Positions 48,735-59,063 of a stretch of 64,000 nucleotides of DNA are shown one piece after another; position 1 is the stretch's first letter, and every line of letters begins with the position of its first letter. The notes beneath the pieces are model-generated. The model was not told where the DNA came from. It saw only the letters and a program-made list of their open reading frames with translations, and searched no databases. Source of the stretch: Rhodococcus sp. RD6.2 (GTDB taxonomy: Bacteria > Actinomycetota > Actinomycetes > Mycobacteriales > Mycobacteriaceae); NCBI RefSeq assembly GCF_001040705.1, contig NZ_CVQP01000011.1, positions 124,248 to 188,247 on the forward strand, in the 5' to 3' direction. The position numbers and the translations under genes are program-made.

Positions 48735-49202
48735 ATGGCTGTCAAGATCAAGCTCACCCGCCTCGGCAAGATCCGCAACCCCCAGTACCGCATCATCGTC
48801 GCGGACTCTCGCACCCGTCGTGACGGCCGTGCGATCGAGACCATCGGCAAGTACCACCCGAAGGAAGAGCCGTCGCTGATCGAGATCGACTCGGAGCGCG
48901 CGCAGTACTGGCTGGGTGTCGGCGCCAAGCCCACCGAGCCGGTCGAGGCTCTGCTGAAGATCACCGGTGACTGGCAGAAGTTCAAGGGCCTGCCGGGCGC
49001 CGAGGGCACCCTCAAGACCAAGGAAGCGAAGCCGTCGAAGCTGGAGCTGTTCCAGGCTGCGCTCGCCGCCGCTGAGAACGAGCCGGTCGCCGAGGCCATC
49101 ACCCCGAAGAAGAAGGCCGCCAAGAAGGACGCCGACGAGGCTTCCGAGGCGCCTGCCGCCGAGGCCGAGGCCGCTGCGGATTCCGAGGCTGCTGACAAGT
49201 GA
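48735..49202 (+). CDS. rpsP: 30S ribosomal protein S16
   Basis: This 155-residue protein begins with the S16 core ([30 protein letters not shown], split here into its two halves [12 protein letters not shown] and [17 protein letters not shown]). An extension of about 70 residues rich in Lys, then Ala and Glu, follows ([15 protein letters not shown]), as in many actinobacteria, whereas the E. coli protein has 82 residues. The start is an ATG at 48735. It heads the operon rpsP-KH-rimM-trmD, with the next GTG overlapping its stop by four bases. Confidence 0.98.
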   Translation: MAVKIKLTRLGKIRNPQYRIIVADSRTRRDGRAIETIGKYHPKEEPSLIEIDSERAQYWLGVGAKPTEPVEALLKITGDWQKFKGLPGAEGTLKTKEAKPSKLELFQAALAAAENEPVAEAITPKKKAAKKDADEASEAPAAEAEAAADSEAADK

Positions 49203-49441
49203 GTGCCGTTGTCGCCGACGCCGTCGAACACCTCGTTCGCGGCATCGTCGCCAATCCCGACGACGTCCGGGTCGAACTGATCACCGGCCGTCGCGGGCGC
49301 ACCGTCGAGGTGCACGTCAATCCTGACGACCTCGGCAAGGTGATCGGCCGTGGTGGCCGCACCGCAACTGCTCTGCGGACCCTCGTCGCCGGCATCGGCG
49401 GCAAGGGCATCCGCGTCGACGTGATCGACACCGATCAGTAA
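49199..49441 (+). CDS. khpA: KH-domain RNA-binding protein (KhpA/YlqC)
   Basis: This 80-residue protein is a single type II KH domain with the RNA-contacting loop GRGG in [17 protein letters not shown]. KhpA proteins bind RNA, usually with KhpB/Jag, and influence cell division and ribosome-associated processes. The GTG at 49199 overlaps the rpsP stop, and rimM follows four bases after its stop. It corresponds to Rv2908c. Confidence 0.95.
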   Translation: MSAVVADAVEHLVRGIVANPDDVRVELITGRRGRTVEVHVNPDDLGKVIGRGGRTATALRTLVAGIGGKGIRVDVIDTDQ

Positions 49442-49445
49442 TTCG

Positions 49446-49973
49446 GTGGAACTCGTTGTCGGCCGTGTGGCCAAGTCGCACGGCATCAGGGGCGAACTCG
49501 CCGTCGAGATCCGCACCGACACCCCGGAGCTCCGCTTCGCCGTCGGTGCGGTTCTGCGCGGCCGTAAGCCTCGTGATCGGAAACTGACCGATTACACGGT
49601 GGAAGCCGCCCGGGAGCACTCCGGGCGGCTTCTGCTGCGTCTGAAAGGCGTCGACGACCGCACCGCGGCCGACGCGATGCGCGGCATGCTCTTCGTGGTC
49701 GACAGCGCGGACCTGCCGCCGTCCGATGATCCGGACGCCTACTACGACCACGAACTCGAGGGCCTGCAGGTGCGGCTCGCGGACGGCACCGTCGTCGGCA
49801 CCGTGAACGAGGTGCTGCACTCCGCGGCCGGGGAACTGCTCTCGGTGCGCCCCGAAGGCGCGGAGAAGGGCGAGATCCTCATTCCGTTCGTGACGGCGAT
49901 CGTCCCGGTCGTCGCGGTTGCCGACGGATATGTCGAGATCGATCCGCCCGAAGGATTGCTGGACCCGGAGTAG
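49446..49973 (+). CDS. rimM: Ribosome maturation factor RimM
   Basis: This 175-residue factor for 30S assembly acts on the 16S rRNA head near S19. An N-terminal RimM domain ([20 protein letters not shown], residues 1-80) and a C-terminal PRC barrel ([16 protein letters not shown] to [20 protein letters not shown]) are both complete, ending in DPPEGLLD. The start is a GTG at 49446. It is part of the rpsP operon and lies immediately before trmD. Confidence 0.97.
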   Translation: MELVVGRVAKSHGIRGELAVEIRTDTPELRFAVGAVLRGRKPRDRKLTDYTVEAAREHSGRLLLRLKGVDDRTAADAMRGMLFVVDSADLPPSDDPDAYYDHELEGLQVRLADGTVVGTVNEVLHSAAGELLSVRPEGAEKGEILIPFVTAIVPVVAVADGYVEIDPPEGLLDPE

Positions 49974-49975
49974 CC

Positions 49976-50665
49976 GTGCGCCTCGACGTCATCACCATCT
50001 TCCCCGAGTATCTCGAACCGTTGCGAACTGCGTTGCTGGGCAAGGCAATCGACAAGGGTCTCGTGTTCGTCGGCGTGCACAACCTGCGGGACTGGACGCA
50101 CGACGTGCACAAGGCCGTCGACGACTCCCCGTACGGCGGTGGTCCCGGCATGGTCATGAAGCCGACGATCTGGGGTGACGCACTCGATGCGGTCTGCCCC
50201 GACGACGCGCTCCTCGTCGTTCCCACCCCCGCCGGAGTTCCCTTCACGCAGGCGACAGCTCAGCGGTGGTCACGGGAGAAGCACCTGGTCTTCGCGTGCG
50301 GCCGCTACGAGGGCATCGACCAGCGGGTGTTCGACGACGCCGCCCGCCGCGTGCGGGTCGAGGAGGTGAGCATCGGCGACTACGTCCTCATCGGGGGCGA
50401 GGCAGCGGTGCTCGTCATGGCGGAGGCCGTGGTGCGCCTGATGCCGGGAGTTCTCGGCAATCAGCAGTCTCACGAGGAGGATTCGTTCTCGGACGGGCTA
50501 CTCGAAGGCCCGAGTTACACACGGCCCGTCTCCTGGCGCGGACTCGACGTTCCCGAGGTTCTGCTGTCGGGTAACCACGCGAGAATCGAGCAGTGGCGGC
50601 GTGAGCAGTCGCTGGAGCGGACCGCGCAGCGTCGACCCGATCTGCTGCCCGACGACCAGTCCTGA
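49976..50665 (+). CDS. trmD: tRNA (guanine-N1-)-methyltransferase
   Basis: This 229-residue SPOUT-family enzyme makes m1G37 in tRNAs, which prevents frameshifting. The knot motifs [16 protein letters not shown] and [13 protein letters not shown] are intact, as is the N-terminal [12 protein letters not shown]. The start is a GTG at 49976, two bases after rimM. It ends the rpsP operon; seven bases after its stop lies the stop of the convergent lppW-like gene. Confidence 0.97.
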   Translation: MRLDVITIFPEYLEPLRTALLGKAIDKGLVFVGVHNLRDWTHDVHKAVDDSPYGGGPGMVMKPTIWGDALDAVCPDDALLVVPTPAGVPFTQATAQRWSREKHLVFACGRYEGIDQRVFDDAARRVRVEEVSIGDYVLIGGEAAVLVMAEAVVRLMPGVLGNQQSHEEDSFSDGLLEGPSYTRPVSWRGLDVPEVLLSGNHARIEQWRREQSLERTAQRRPDLLPDDQS

Positions 50666-50672
50666 CCGTGCG

Positions 50673-51758
50673 TCAGCCGATTCGTCCCTCCGGGAACAGG
50701 ATTCGCACGACGTCGGTGATCGTCTCCCGCGCGTGCGCGGCGCTGGCGTCCTCGACGGCCGCGTCGAGCGAGGTGTCGGGAAGTGCAGAGACCACCTGAT
50801 TCAGGCCGTCGCTGCCGGTGCCGTAGTCGACGTCCTCGTGGGACACCACGACCAGGACGTACCGTGACTGCGGACCGATCACGGCGGTGGACAGGTGTAC
50901 CCACCGGCCCGCGGTGCAGCACATCCAACCCTGTTTGACCGCCACGTCCCCCGACTCGTAGACGAGCGCATCGGGGATGCCGAAGCGCTGGTCGTAGCCG
51001 TCGGCGGCGGTGGGGGTGGCGGCGCGCAGATGCGAGAGGACCGTCTCGGACGCCTCGTTGCTCAGGCCGCCGGTGCCGTCCAGGAGTCCCGCGTAGTACT
51101 CGACCAGGTCGTCGGGGGTGGTCATGGTGTTCCACCAGTTTCCGTCCCACGGCGCGGTGGTGGCATGCAGTCCGTAGCGCGCGACGACGGCGTCGACGAT
51201 CGCATCCCCGCCGTAGGCGAACCACAGCGCGTTCGCGGCGGCGTCGTCGGAACGTTCGAGCATCCGGGCGATCAGTTCGAGGTCGTCGGCGGACGGTGTC
51301 GGATTCTCGTGGAGGACCGCATCTGCGATGAAGAGCTTTGCCACGGATGCCGTTTCGACGGCGGTGCTGCCGTCGGCGACGACGTGGTCGCCGGTGGAGC
51401 GGTCGAGTAGTGACACGGCGACGTCGGCTCCGCGCCCCGCCGCAGCTGCGCGTGCGGCGGCGACCCGGTCGGTCATGTCGGAGGGCAGCGGGCCCGATGG
51501 CGCGACTGCACGTGTCCAGCCTCCGGGTATCGGCGGCAGCTGTCCGGCGGACGGGACCACGGATACCGGGATCGGCGGTACCGCATGCCTGGTCGGCAGA
51601 TCGGACCATTGCTCGGACCGGTAGCTGTCGGTGTCGTCGACGGAGACGTCGTCGGCCGAAACCGCATCGCCGGATCGCGTCGGGAGAGCACAGCCGAGCG
51701 CTGCGATCGTCGTCCCGATCGCGACGGCCAACGCCGCAACGCACCGACGCCTGTTCAC
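50673..51758 (-). CDS. lppW: LppW-like lipoprotein with serine-hydrolase (beta-lactamase-like) fold
   Basis: This 361-residue exported protein has an N-terminal signal (NRRRCVAALAVAIGTTIAALGC) with a probable lipobox Cys23. A disordered Pro/Ser/Asp segment follows, then a class A beta-lactamase-like domain with SxxK (SVAK), SDDAAANAL and KQGWMCC. Such mycobacterial proteins are thought to modify the wall or be catalytically degenerate. Its place and reversed orientation between trmD and rplS match Rv2905 (lppW), which supports the name. The start is a GTG at 51758 behind GGCAGG. It is divergent from tex. Confidence 0.85.
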   Translation of the reverse strand: MNRRRCVAALAVAIGTTIAALGCALPTRSGDAVSADDVSVDDTDSYRSEQWSDLPTRHAVPPIPVSVVPSAGQLPPIPGGWTRAVAPSGPLPSDMTDRVAAARAAAAGRGADVAVSLLDRSTGDHVVADGSTAVETASVAKLFIADAVLHENPTPSADDLELIARMLERSDDAAANALWFAYGGDAIVDAVVARYGLHATTAPWDGNWWNTMTTPDDLVEYYAGLLDGTGGLSNEASETVLSHLRAATPTAADGYDQRFGIPDALVYESGDVAVKQGWMCCTAGRWVHLSTAVIGPQSRYVLVVVSHEDVDYGTGSDGLNQVVSALPDTSLDAAVEDASAAHARETITDVVRILFPEGRIG

Positions 51759-51803
51759 CCTGCCGCCCTCGTGTCCGTTCTCTTCTACCCGAAATGCTAG
51801 CTG

Positions 51804-51809
51804 TAGGGT
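51804..51809 (+). promoter_or_regulatory. Candidate leaderless -10 element of tex
   Basis: TAGGGT lies eight bases upstream of the GTG at 51818, the same spacing as at smc. This supports the short start over the ATG at 51794. Confidence 0.45.
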
Positions 51810-51817
51810 CGATCGCC

Positions 51818-54181
<2,364 letters not shown>

Positions 54182-54189
54182 CCAACACG

Positions 54190-54225
54190 CGCAGGGCGCC
54201 GCCGTGAGAAACGCGGCGCCCTGCG
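54190..54225 (+). terminator. Hairpin terminator after tex
   Basis: CGCAGGGCGCCGC at 54190-54202 pairs perfectly with 54213-54225 across a ten-base loop, eight bases after the tex stop. Confidence 0.7.
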
Positions 54226-54240
54226 TGGGATGCTGGGCCG

Positions 54241-55191
54241 GTGGCAAACGCGGTCGATCCGAAGAACATGTCGTGGATCCCCGGTGGCACCTTCTGGATG
54301 GGCTCGGACGACTTCTACCCCGAGGAACGTCCGGTGCACCAGGTGCACGTCGACGGCTTCTGGATGGACACCCATCCGGTGACGGTGGCGGAGTTCCGAC
54401 GGTTCGTGAAGGACACCGGACACGTCACCGTCGCGGAGACCGCACCCGATCCGGCCGACTATCCCGACGCCCATCCCGCCGACCTGGTCCCGGGTTCGCT
54501 GGTGTTCACGCCGCCTCCGGGACCGGTTCCGCTGGACGACTTCCGGCGCTGGTGGTCGTGGGTACCGGGTGCGAACTGGCGGCACCCGGAGGGGCCGAGC
54601 AGCAATGTCGGTGGGCGCGAACGGCATCCGGTCACGCACGTCGCGTATGGGGACGCCCTCGCATATGCGCAGTGGGCGGGCAAGGAGTTGCCCACCGAGG
54701 CCGAGTGGGAGTTCGCGGCCCGTGGGGGTCTCGACCGCGTTACGTACGTGTGGGGTGACGAGTTCGCGCCGGGCGGTCGGCACCAGGCCAACACCTGGCA
54801 GGGCGAGTTCCCGTGGCAGAACCTCACCGAGGACGGGTTTCCCGGGACGTCGCCGGTCGGGTCGTTCCGGCCGAACGGCTACGGACTGCTCGACATGGCG
54901 GGCAACGTGTGGCAGTGGACCACGGACTTCCACAGCGCCGACCACAGTGCGTCGGGGCGGAACGTGGCCCCCGCGAGTCCGTGCTGCATTCCCCGTAACC
55001 CCAGGGTCGAGGCGGCGGTCCGGCGCGACGGGGAGACGTACCCGCGGCGGGTGATCAAGGGCGGCTCGCACCTGTGCGCACCGAACTACTGCCTGCGGTA
55101 CCGGCCGTCGGCGCGGCAGGGTGACACCGAGGAGACCGCGACCTGCCACATCGGGTTCCGCTGCATTACCAGGGCGTCGGGACCACGCTGA
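54241..55191 (+). CDS. Formylglycine-generating enzyme family protein
   Basis: This 316-residue oxidase of the SUMF1/FGE family converts a Cys in sulfatases to formylglycine using copper and O2. Family motifs are present from the N-terminus (SWIPGGTFWMGSDDFYPEERP) through ELPTEAEWEFAARGG and GLLDMAGNVWQW to the active site GGSHLCAPNYCLRYRPSAR. The copper-binding Cys pair lies at residues 279 and 284, so it is a true FGE rather than a degenerate EgtB-like or kinase-associated relative. No sulfatase is present in the window. The start is a GTG at 54241. Its stop overlaps the next gene's ATG by one base. Confidence 0.93.
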   Translation: MANAVDPKNMSWIPGGTFWMGSDDFYPEERPVHQVHVDGFWMDTHPVTVAEFRRFVKDTGHVTVAETAPDPADYPDAHPADLVPGSLVFTPPPGPVPLDDFRRWWSWVPGANWRHPEGPSSNVGGRERHPVTHVAYGDALAYAQWAGKELPTEAEWEFAARGGLDRVTYVWGDEFAPGGRHQANTWQGEFPWQNLTEDGFPGTSPVGSFRPNGYGLLDMAGNVWQWTTDFHSADHSASGRNVAPASPCCIPRNPRVEAAVRRDGETYPRRVIKGGSHLCAPNYCLRYRPSARQGDTEETATCHIGFRCITRASGPR

Positions 55192-56024
55192 TGCGGCACT
55201 GGTTCGAGCACCAGATCGTGGAGACCGGGCGGCTGCCGCTGCTGTTCTTCCTGCTCGGATTCATCGGCGGATTCGTCTTCATCCGGCTGAGCGTGCGGAT
55301 GATCCGTGCGCAGGTGAAATGGTGGCCCGGCAACATCACGCCCGGCGGACAGCACGTGCACCACGTGGTCTTCGGCGTCGTCGCGATGCTCGTGTCCGGC
55401 GTCGCGCTGATCGCAATCTACGAGGACGGCACCCAGGTGTCGGGAGCCGTGTTGGCCGCGCTGTTCGGGATAGGTGCCGCGCTCGTGCTCGACGAGTTCG
55501 CCCTGATCTTCTACCTCAAGGACGTGTACTGGTCCGAGCAAGGCCGCGCGTCCGTCGATGCGGTGTTCGCCGCGGTCGCCGTCACCGGGTTGCTGCTGCT
55601 CGGCGCGCGGCCGGATTCGATCGTCAATCCCTCCGACTTCCGGGACAACCCGAACCCGTGGGTGCGGCTGGCACTGGTCGTGTCGGCGCTGATCAGCCTC
55701 GCGATCGCCGGCGTGGTGATCGCGAAGGGGAAGATCTGGACTGCACTGTTCGGCCTGTTCATCTCGCCGATGCTCCTCGTCGGGGCCATCCGGTTGAGCA
55801 GGCCCGGGGCGCCCTGGGCGCGCTGGCGTTACCAGGACAAGCCGAAGAGGATGGCCCGTGCGGTGGAGCGGGAGAAGCGCTATCGAAGGCCGCTGATCAG
55901 GGCGAAGATCTACGTCCAGGACCTCGTCGCGGGCAAGCCCAGCGTCGAGCACGCGGTGACGGCGACCGAGGCCGAACTGGAACGCACCGTGCGGCCCGCG
56001 CCCGCGCCGACCCACCACGGGTGA
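55191..56024 (+). CDS. Multi-span membrane protein, translationally coupled to FGE
   Basis: This 277-residue integral membrane protein has about six helices (PLLFFLLGFIGGFVFIRL; VVFGVVAMLVSGVALIAIY; AVLAALFGIGAALVLDEFALIFYL; and further ones to residue ~205). A basic cytoplasmic tail follows. A HVHHVVFG motif before the second helix, and an Asp-Glu pair inside the third, could form a metal or proton site. I do not recognise a named family. The ATG at 55191 shares one base with the FGE stop (TGATG), so the two are produced together. It might help FGE or an exported sulfatase, but that is speculation from context. Confidence 0.75.
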   Translation: MRHWFEHQIVETGRLPLLFFLLGFIGGFVFIRLSVRMIRAQVKWWPGNITPGGQHVHHVVFGVVAMLVSGVALIAIYEDGTQVSGAVLAALFGIGAALVLDEFALIFYLKDVYWSEQGRASVDAVFAAVAVTGLLLLGARPDSIVNPSDFRDNPNPWVRLALVVSALISLAIAGVVIAKGKIWTALFGLFISPMLLVGAIRLSRPGAPWARWRYQDKPKRMARAVEREKRYRRPLIRAKIYVQDLVAGKPSVEHAVTATEAELERTVRPAPAPTHHG

Positions 56025-56051
56025 CCCGCCCGATTTCCCGTCGTACCTGCT

Positions 56052-56063
56052 GTCTGGCACAAT
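56052..56063 (+). promoter_or_regulatory. Candidate rplS promoter (-10 region)
   Basis: GTCTGGCACAAT holds a -10-like CACAAT at 56058-56063 and differs from the rpsP element (48596-48607) at a single base. It lies about 115 bases before the rplS ATG. Confidence 0.55.
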
Positions 56064-56066
56064 TGT

Positions 56067-56140
56067 GGGGTTGCCTGCACAGGCGCACCCCTTAATCGGA
56101 GTACGAACCAGCCGAGTGCCGTGAGAACGGTGCCGCTCGG
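56067..56140 (+). promoter_or_regulatory. Structured 5' leader of rplS
   Basis: Two hairpins are visible. GGGG (56067-56070) and GCCTG (56073-56077) pair with CAGGC (56080-56084) and CCCC (56088-56091). CCGAG (56112-56116) and CCGT (56119-56122) pair with ACGG (56127-56130) and CTCGG (56136-56140) around a GAGA tetraloop of the GNRA type. It may be an autoregulatory ribosomal-protein leader; this is inference. Confidence 0.45.
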
Positions 56141-56177
56141 GTCCTCTGCTCATGCGAAGAAACGCAAGGATGAATCA

Positions 56178-56519
56178 ATGAACACACTGGACTTCCTGGA
56201 CGCCCAGTCTCTCCGTAACGACATCCCGGACTTCCGCCCCGGCGACACCGTCAACGTGCACGTCAAGGTCATCGAGGGCTCCAAGGAGCGCGTGCAGGTC
56301 TTCAAGGGCGTCGTGATCCGGCGCCAGGGCGGCGGCATCCGCGAGACCTTCACGGTCCGCAAGGTGTCCTTCGGCGTCGGCGTCGAGCGCACCTTCCCGG
56401 TGCACAGCCCCAACATCGCCCAGCTCGAGGTGCTGACCCGCGGTGACGTGCGTCGCGCCAAGCTGTACTACCTGCGCGACCTCCGTGGCAAGGCCGCGAA
56501 GATCAAGGAAAAGCGCTGA
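56178..56519 (+). CDS. rplS: 50S ribosomal protein L19
   Basis: This 113-residue protein sits at the 30S-50S interface. The family signatures are complete: [27 protein letters not shown] is recognisable in two parts ([25 protein letters not shown]), and [21 protein letters not shown] ends the protein. The start is the ATG at 56178 behind AAGGA; an overlapping ATG at 56170 stops after three codons. It is monocistronic here, with its own promoter and a strong terminator before lepB. Confidence 0.98.
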   Translation: MNTLDFLDAQSLRNDIPDFRPGDTVNVHVKVIEGSKERVQVFKGVVIRRQGGGIRETFTVRKVSFGVGVERTFPVHSPNIAQLEVLTRGDVRRAKLYYLRDLRGKAAKIKEKR

Positions 56520-56572
56520 GCTTTCGGCTCACCTGTGCGCTGAGCTTTCAGCCCGTGTCGCACTGAGCTTTC
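56513..56572 (+). repeat. Three GCGCTGAGCTTTC repeats at the end of rplS
   Basis: Copies at 56513, 56537 and 56560 (the last is GCACTGAGCTTTC) are spaced 24 and 23 bases apart. The TGA stop of rplS lies inside the first copy. The element resembles the repeats in the ffh leader. Confidence 0.7.
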
Positions 56573-56584
56573 GCGTAAGTCGGA

Positions 56585-56617
56585 TTAGCCCGGCCCAGAA
56601 TTTCTGGGCCGGGCTAA
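56585..56617 (+). terminator. Strong hairpin between rplS and lepB
   Basis: TTAGCCCGGCCCAGAA at 56585-56600 is the exact reverse complement of 56602-56617 around a single T; a realistic fold has a 13-bp stem and a seven-base loop. It is the most convincing terminator in the window. Confidence 0.8.
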
Positions 56618-56620
56618 CCT
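56615..56620 (+). promoter_or_regulatory. Candidate leaderless -10 element of lepB
   Basis: TAACCT lies six bases before the lepB GTG and overlaps the last three bases of the terminator stem. No Shine-Dalgarno sequence fits in the ten bases between hairpin and start, which supports leaderless initiation. Confidence 0.4.
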
Positions 56621-56626
56621 GTTTCG

Positions 56627-57412
56627 GTGGCAGATACCCCGCAGGAATCGACGGCGCCCAACTTTGGCGCGAACGGCCCCGACAGTGCGTCGGAGAGGCC
56701 GAAGAAGAAGTCCCGCTCCTTCTGGCGGGAGCTCCCCATTCTGATCGGTGTGGCGCTGCTGTTGAGCTTCGTGCTGCAGACGTTCATCGCTCGGGTGTAT
56801 CTGATCCCGTCGGAGTCGATGGAGCCGACACTGCACGGATGCGCCGGTTGCACGGGCGACCGGATCCTGGTGGAGAAGATCGGCTACCACTTCGGTGATC
56901 CGGAACCGGGTGACGTGGTGGTGTTCAAGGGCCCGGATTCGTGGAACGCCCAGTGGACCTCGACCCGGTCGTCGAATGTCGTGGTTCGCGGGATCCAGGA
57001 GGTCGGTTCTCTGGTCGGCCTGGTGCCGCCGGACGAGAACGATCTCGTCAAGCGGGTCATCGCGACGGGCGGCCAGACCGTCGAGTGCTGTGACGACCAG
57101 GGGCGGGTTCTGGTGGACGGCAAGCCTCTCGACGAGCCGTACGTGGTGACCGACTTCCCGTTCGTCCCCGGGCGCCAGACGTGCGATACCCCCGTCCGGT
57201 CGGGCCGCTGCTTCGGCCCGTACACCGTTCCCGAAGGCAATCTGTGGGTGATGGGTGACAATCGGAGCAATTCGGCCGATTCCCGGTACCACGTCGCCGA
57301 CGAGTTGGGTGGAACGGTGCCGATCGACAATGTGATCGGCAAGGCCGTCGCCATCGTGTTGCCGCCGTCGCGGTGGGGGATGATCGACTCGCCCAATCCG
57401 CAGTCCAACTGA
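56627..57412 (+). CDS. lepB: Signal peptidase I
   Basis: This 261-residue membrane protease removes signal peptides from exported proteins. A Lys/Arg-rich cytoplasmic start and one membrane helix (LPILIGVALLLSFVLQTFI) precede the catalytic Ser64 in PSESMEPTL and the general base Lys141 in DLVKRVIATGG. Box E is complete (GDNRSNSADSRYH). An insert between boxes B and C contains CAGCTG and more Cys residues, typical of actinobacterial enzymes. The start is a GTG at 56627, probably leaderless. Rv2903c is the positional counterpart. Confidence 0.97.
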   Translation: MADTPQESTAPNFGANGPDSASERPKKKSRSFWRELPILIGVALLLSFVLQTFIARVYLIPSESMEPTLHGCAGCTGDRILVEKIGYHFGDPEPGDVVVFKGPDSWNAQWTSTRSSNVVVRGIQEVGSLVGLVPPDENDLVKRVIATGGQTVECCDDQGRVLVDGKPLDEPYVVTDFPFVPGRQTCDTPVRSGRCFGPYTVPEGNLWVMGDNRSNSADSRYHVADELGGTVPIDNVIGKAVAIVLPPSRWGMIDSPNPQSN

Positions 57413-57460
57413 CCGGCCGCAATACTGGAGAAGTGACGCAAGCGAAGTGAATCGACCGAC

Positions 57461-58153
57461 GTGACCAGGTGGCCGCCCCGCACCGTGATCCGCAGAGCCT
57501 CCGGTCTGCGGACGATGGAATCCGCCCTCATCCGCACGGGACTCGGTCCCGTCGCCGGAGTCGACGAGGCGGGTCGCGGTGCGTGCGCGGGCCCACTGGT
57601 CGTCGCCGCGTGCGTGCTCGGGCCGAAGCCGCATCGAGCGCTCGAAGGTCTGGACGACTCGAAGAAGCTGACCGAGCGGACGCGTGAGGAACTGTTCCCG
57701 GTGATCCAGCGGCTCGCGGCAGCCTGGTGCATCATCGAGATCCCCGCAGCCGAGGTCGACTCGCTCGGCGTGCACGTCGCGAACATCGAGGGCATGCGAC
57801 GGGCGGTGGCGGGGCTGCACCTGTCGCCGGGTTACGTTCTGACGGACGGGTTCCGGGTGCCGGGTCTCGCCGCGCCGTCGCTGCCGGTGATCGGCGGAGA
57901 CGCGTCCGCGGCGTGTATCGCCGCGGCGAGTGTGCTGGCAAAGGTCTCCCGCGACCGGACGATGGTCGCGATGGACGATGCCATCCCCGGATACGGGTTC
58001 GCCGGCCACAAGGGCTACAGCACCGCAGCGCACACCGAGGCCCTCGGGCTGCTCGGTCCGAGCCACGAACACCGCATGTCGTACGCGAACGTACGGTCCG
58101 CGATGGGTGGTGCGGCGGGTGCGATGTACACCGCGGCGGTCGGTGCGGGATGA
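57461..58153 (+). CDS. rnhB: Ribonuclease HII
   Basis: This 230-residue enzyme removes ribonucleotides from DNA and RNA from RNA-DNA hybrids. The first acidic motif [13 protein letters not shown] has Asp35 and Glu36. It is followed by [24 protein letters not shown] and the substrate-recognition/last acidic region [22 protein letters not shown] (given here as [13 protein letters not shown]). All catalytic acids are present. I keep the GTG at 57461; the ATG at 57515 would shorten an unusual Arg-rich start. It lies between lepB and the DUF2469 gene as in M. tuberculosis. Confidence 0.96.
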   Translation: MTRWPPRTVIRRASGLRTMESALIRTGLGPVAGVDEAGRGACAGPLVVAACVLGPKPHRALEGLDDSKKLTERTREELFPVIQRLAAAWCIIEIPAAEVDSLGVHVANIEGMRRAVAGLHLSPGYVLTDGFRVPGLAAPSLPVIGGDASAACIAAASVLAKVSRDRTMVAMDDAIPGYGFAGHKGYSTAAHTEALGLLGPSHEHRMSYANVRSAMGGAAGAMYTAAVGAG

Positions 58154-58217
58154 TGGGACGTCGACACCCGACACCGGGTTTCCCGGGCAGGCGATACGCA
58201 GGAGGACGACCCAACCG

Positions 58218-58541
58218 ATGAGTGCCGAAGATCTCGAGAAGTACGAAACGGAGATGGAGCTCTCGCTCTACCGTGAGTACAAGGACATCGTCGGCCAGTT
58301 CGCGTACGTCGTGGAAACCGAGCGCCGCTTCTACCTCGCGAACTCCGTCGAACTGGTCCCACACAACGCGGACGGAGAGATCTACTTCGAGGTGCGCATG
58401 GCCGACGCGTGGGTGTGGGACATGTACCGGCCCGCGCGGTTCGTCAAGCACGTCCGGGTGATCACGTTCAAGGACGTGAACATCGAGGAACTCGAGAAGT
58501 CCGATCTGCGTCTGCCCGAGAACGGCCCGTTCGGGGGCTGA
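58218..58541 (+). CDS. DUF2469 family protein
   Basis: This 107-residue acidic cytoplasmic protein is highly conserved in actinobacteria, next to rnhB (Rv2901c in M. tuberculosis). Hallmarks are MSAEDLEKYETEMELSLYRE at the start and DMYRPARFVKHVRVITFKD. The function is unknown. The ATG at 58218 follows AGGAGG by a slightly long 12-base spacing. It ends in ENGPFGG. Confidence 0.93.
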   Translation: MSAEDLEKYETEMELSLYREYKDIVGQFAYVVETERRFYLANSVELVPHNADGEIYFEVRMADAWVWDMYRPARFVKHVRVITFKDVNIEELEKSDLRLPENGPFGG

Positions 58542-58550
58542 TCCAGGGCC

Positions 58551-59063
58551 CTAGGCCAGCCGGACGCCGCCGTCGACGAAGGTCGTGCGCAGTAGGAACG
58601 CCGCCTCGTCGCCGACGACTCCCTCGACCAGTGCGAGGTAGCGGTCCACGAACTCCGGTCCGTGTGGGGCCACGTCGGATCCGTCCGGTTCGAGGTGGTG
58701 CGCGAGTTCGTGCAGGATCACCAGTTCGCGCAGCGCCCAGCGGGTACCTGCGCCCGACGTCGGGACGGCGAGGGTGGCGGTGTCGGGTTCGTAGTGCGCC
58801 GCGGTGGTCCCGGCGCGGTAGCGGACGGTGATCGGTGTCGCGGAGCGAGCCCAGCTGGCTCGCACCCAGTTCAGGGCGAGGACGCGGTCGCAGTAGTTCT
58901 GCACCGAGTCGACCGACGCGAATCGGCGTTCGACCGGCAGCGTGAGCCGGGAGCCGAACAGTTCGACCTGGCGGCCGGTGCCGGCGTCGGCGCGGTCGAA
59001 GACGCGTCGCACCAGCGCCTCCGCGTCGTACACCAGGGACCGCTGGGTGTCGCGGACCGTCAC
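58551..59063 (-). CDS. Putative zinc metallohydrolase (TIGR04338-like)
   Basis: This 170-residue protein has a zinc-binding HELAHHL motif in the second half (LRELVILHELAHHL) and GPEFVDRYLALVEGVVG downstream. It resembles the small actinobacterial metallohydrolase family that I know as TIGR04338. No signal peptide is visible. The GTG at 59063 overlaps the stop of the upstream DUF2786 gene by four bases (GTGA), so the pair is translationally coupled. A longer form starting at 59186 would read the DUF2786 region in the wrong frame. Substrate unknown; protease or peptidase activity is possible. Confidence 0.85.
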   Translation of the reverse strand: MTVRDTQRSLVYDAEALVRRVFDRADAGTGRQVELFGSRLTLPVERRFASVDSVQNYCDRVLALNWVRASWARSATPITVRYRAGTTAAHYEPDTATLAVPTSGAGTRWALRELVILHELAHHLEPDGSDVAPHGPEFVDRYLALVEGVVGDEAAFLLRTTFVDGGVRLA

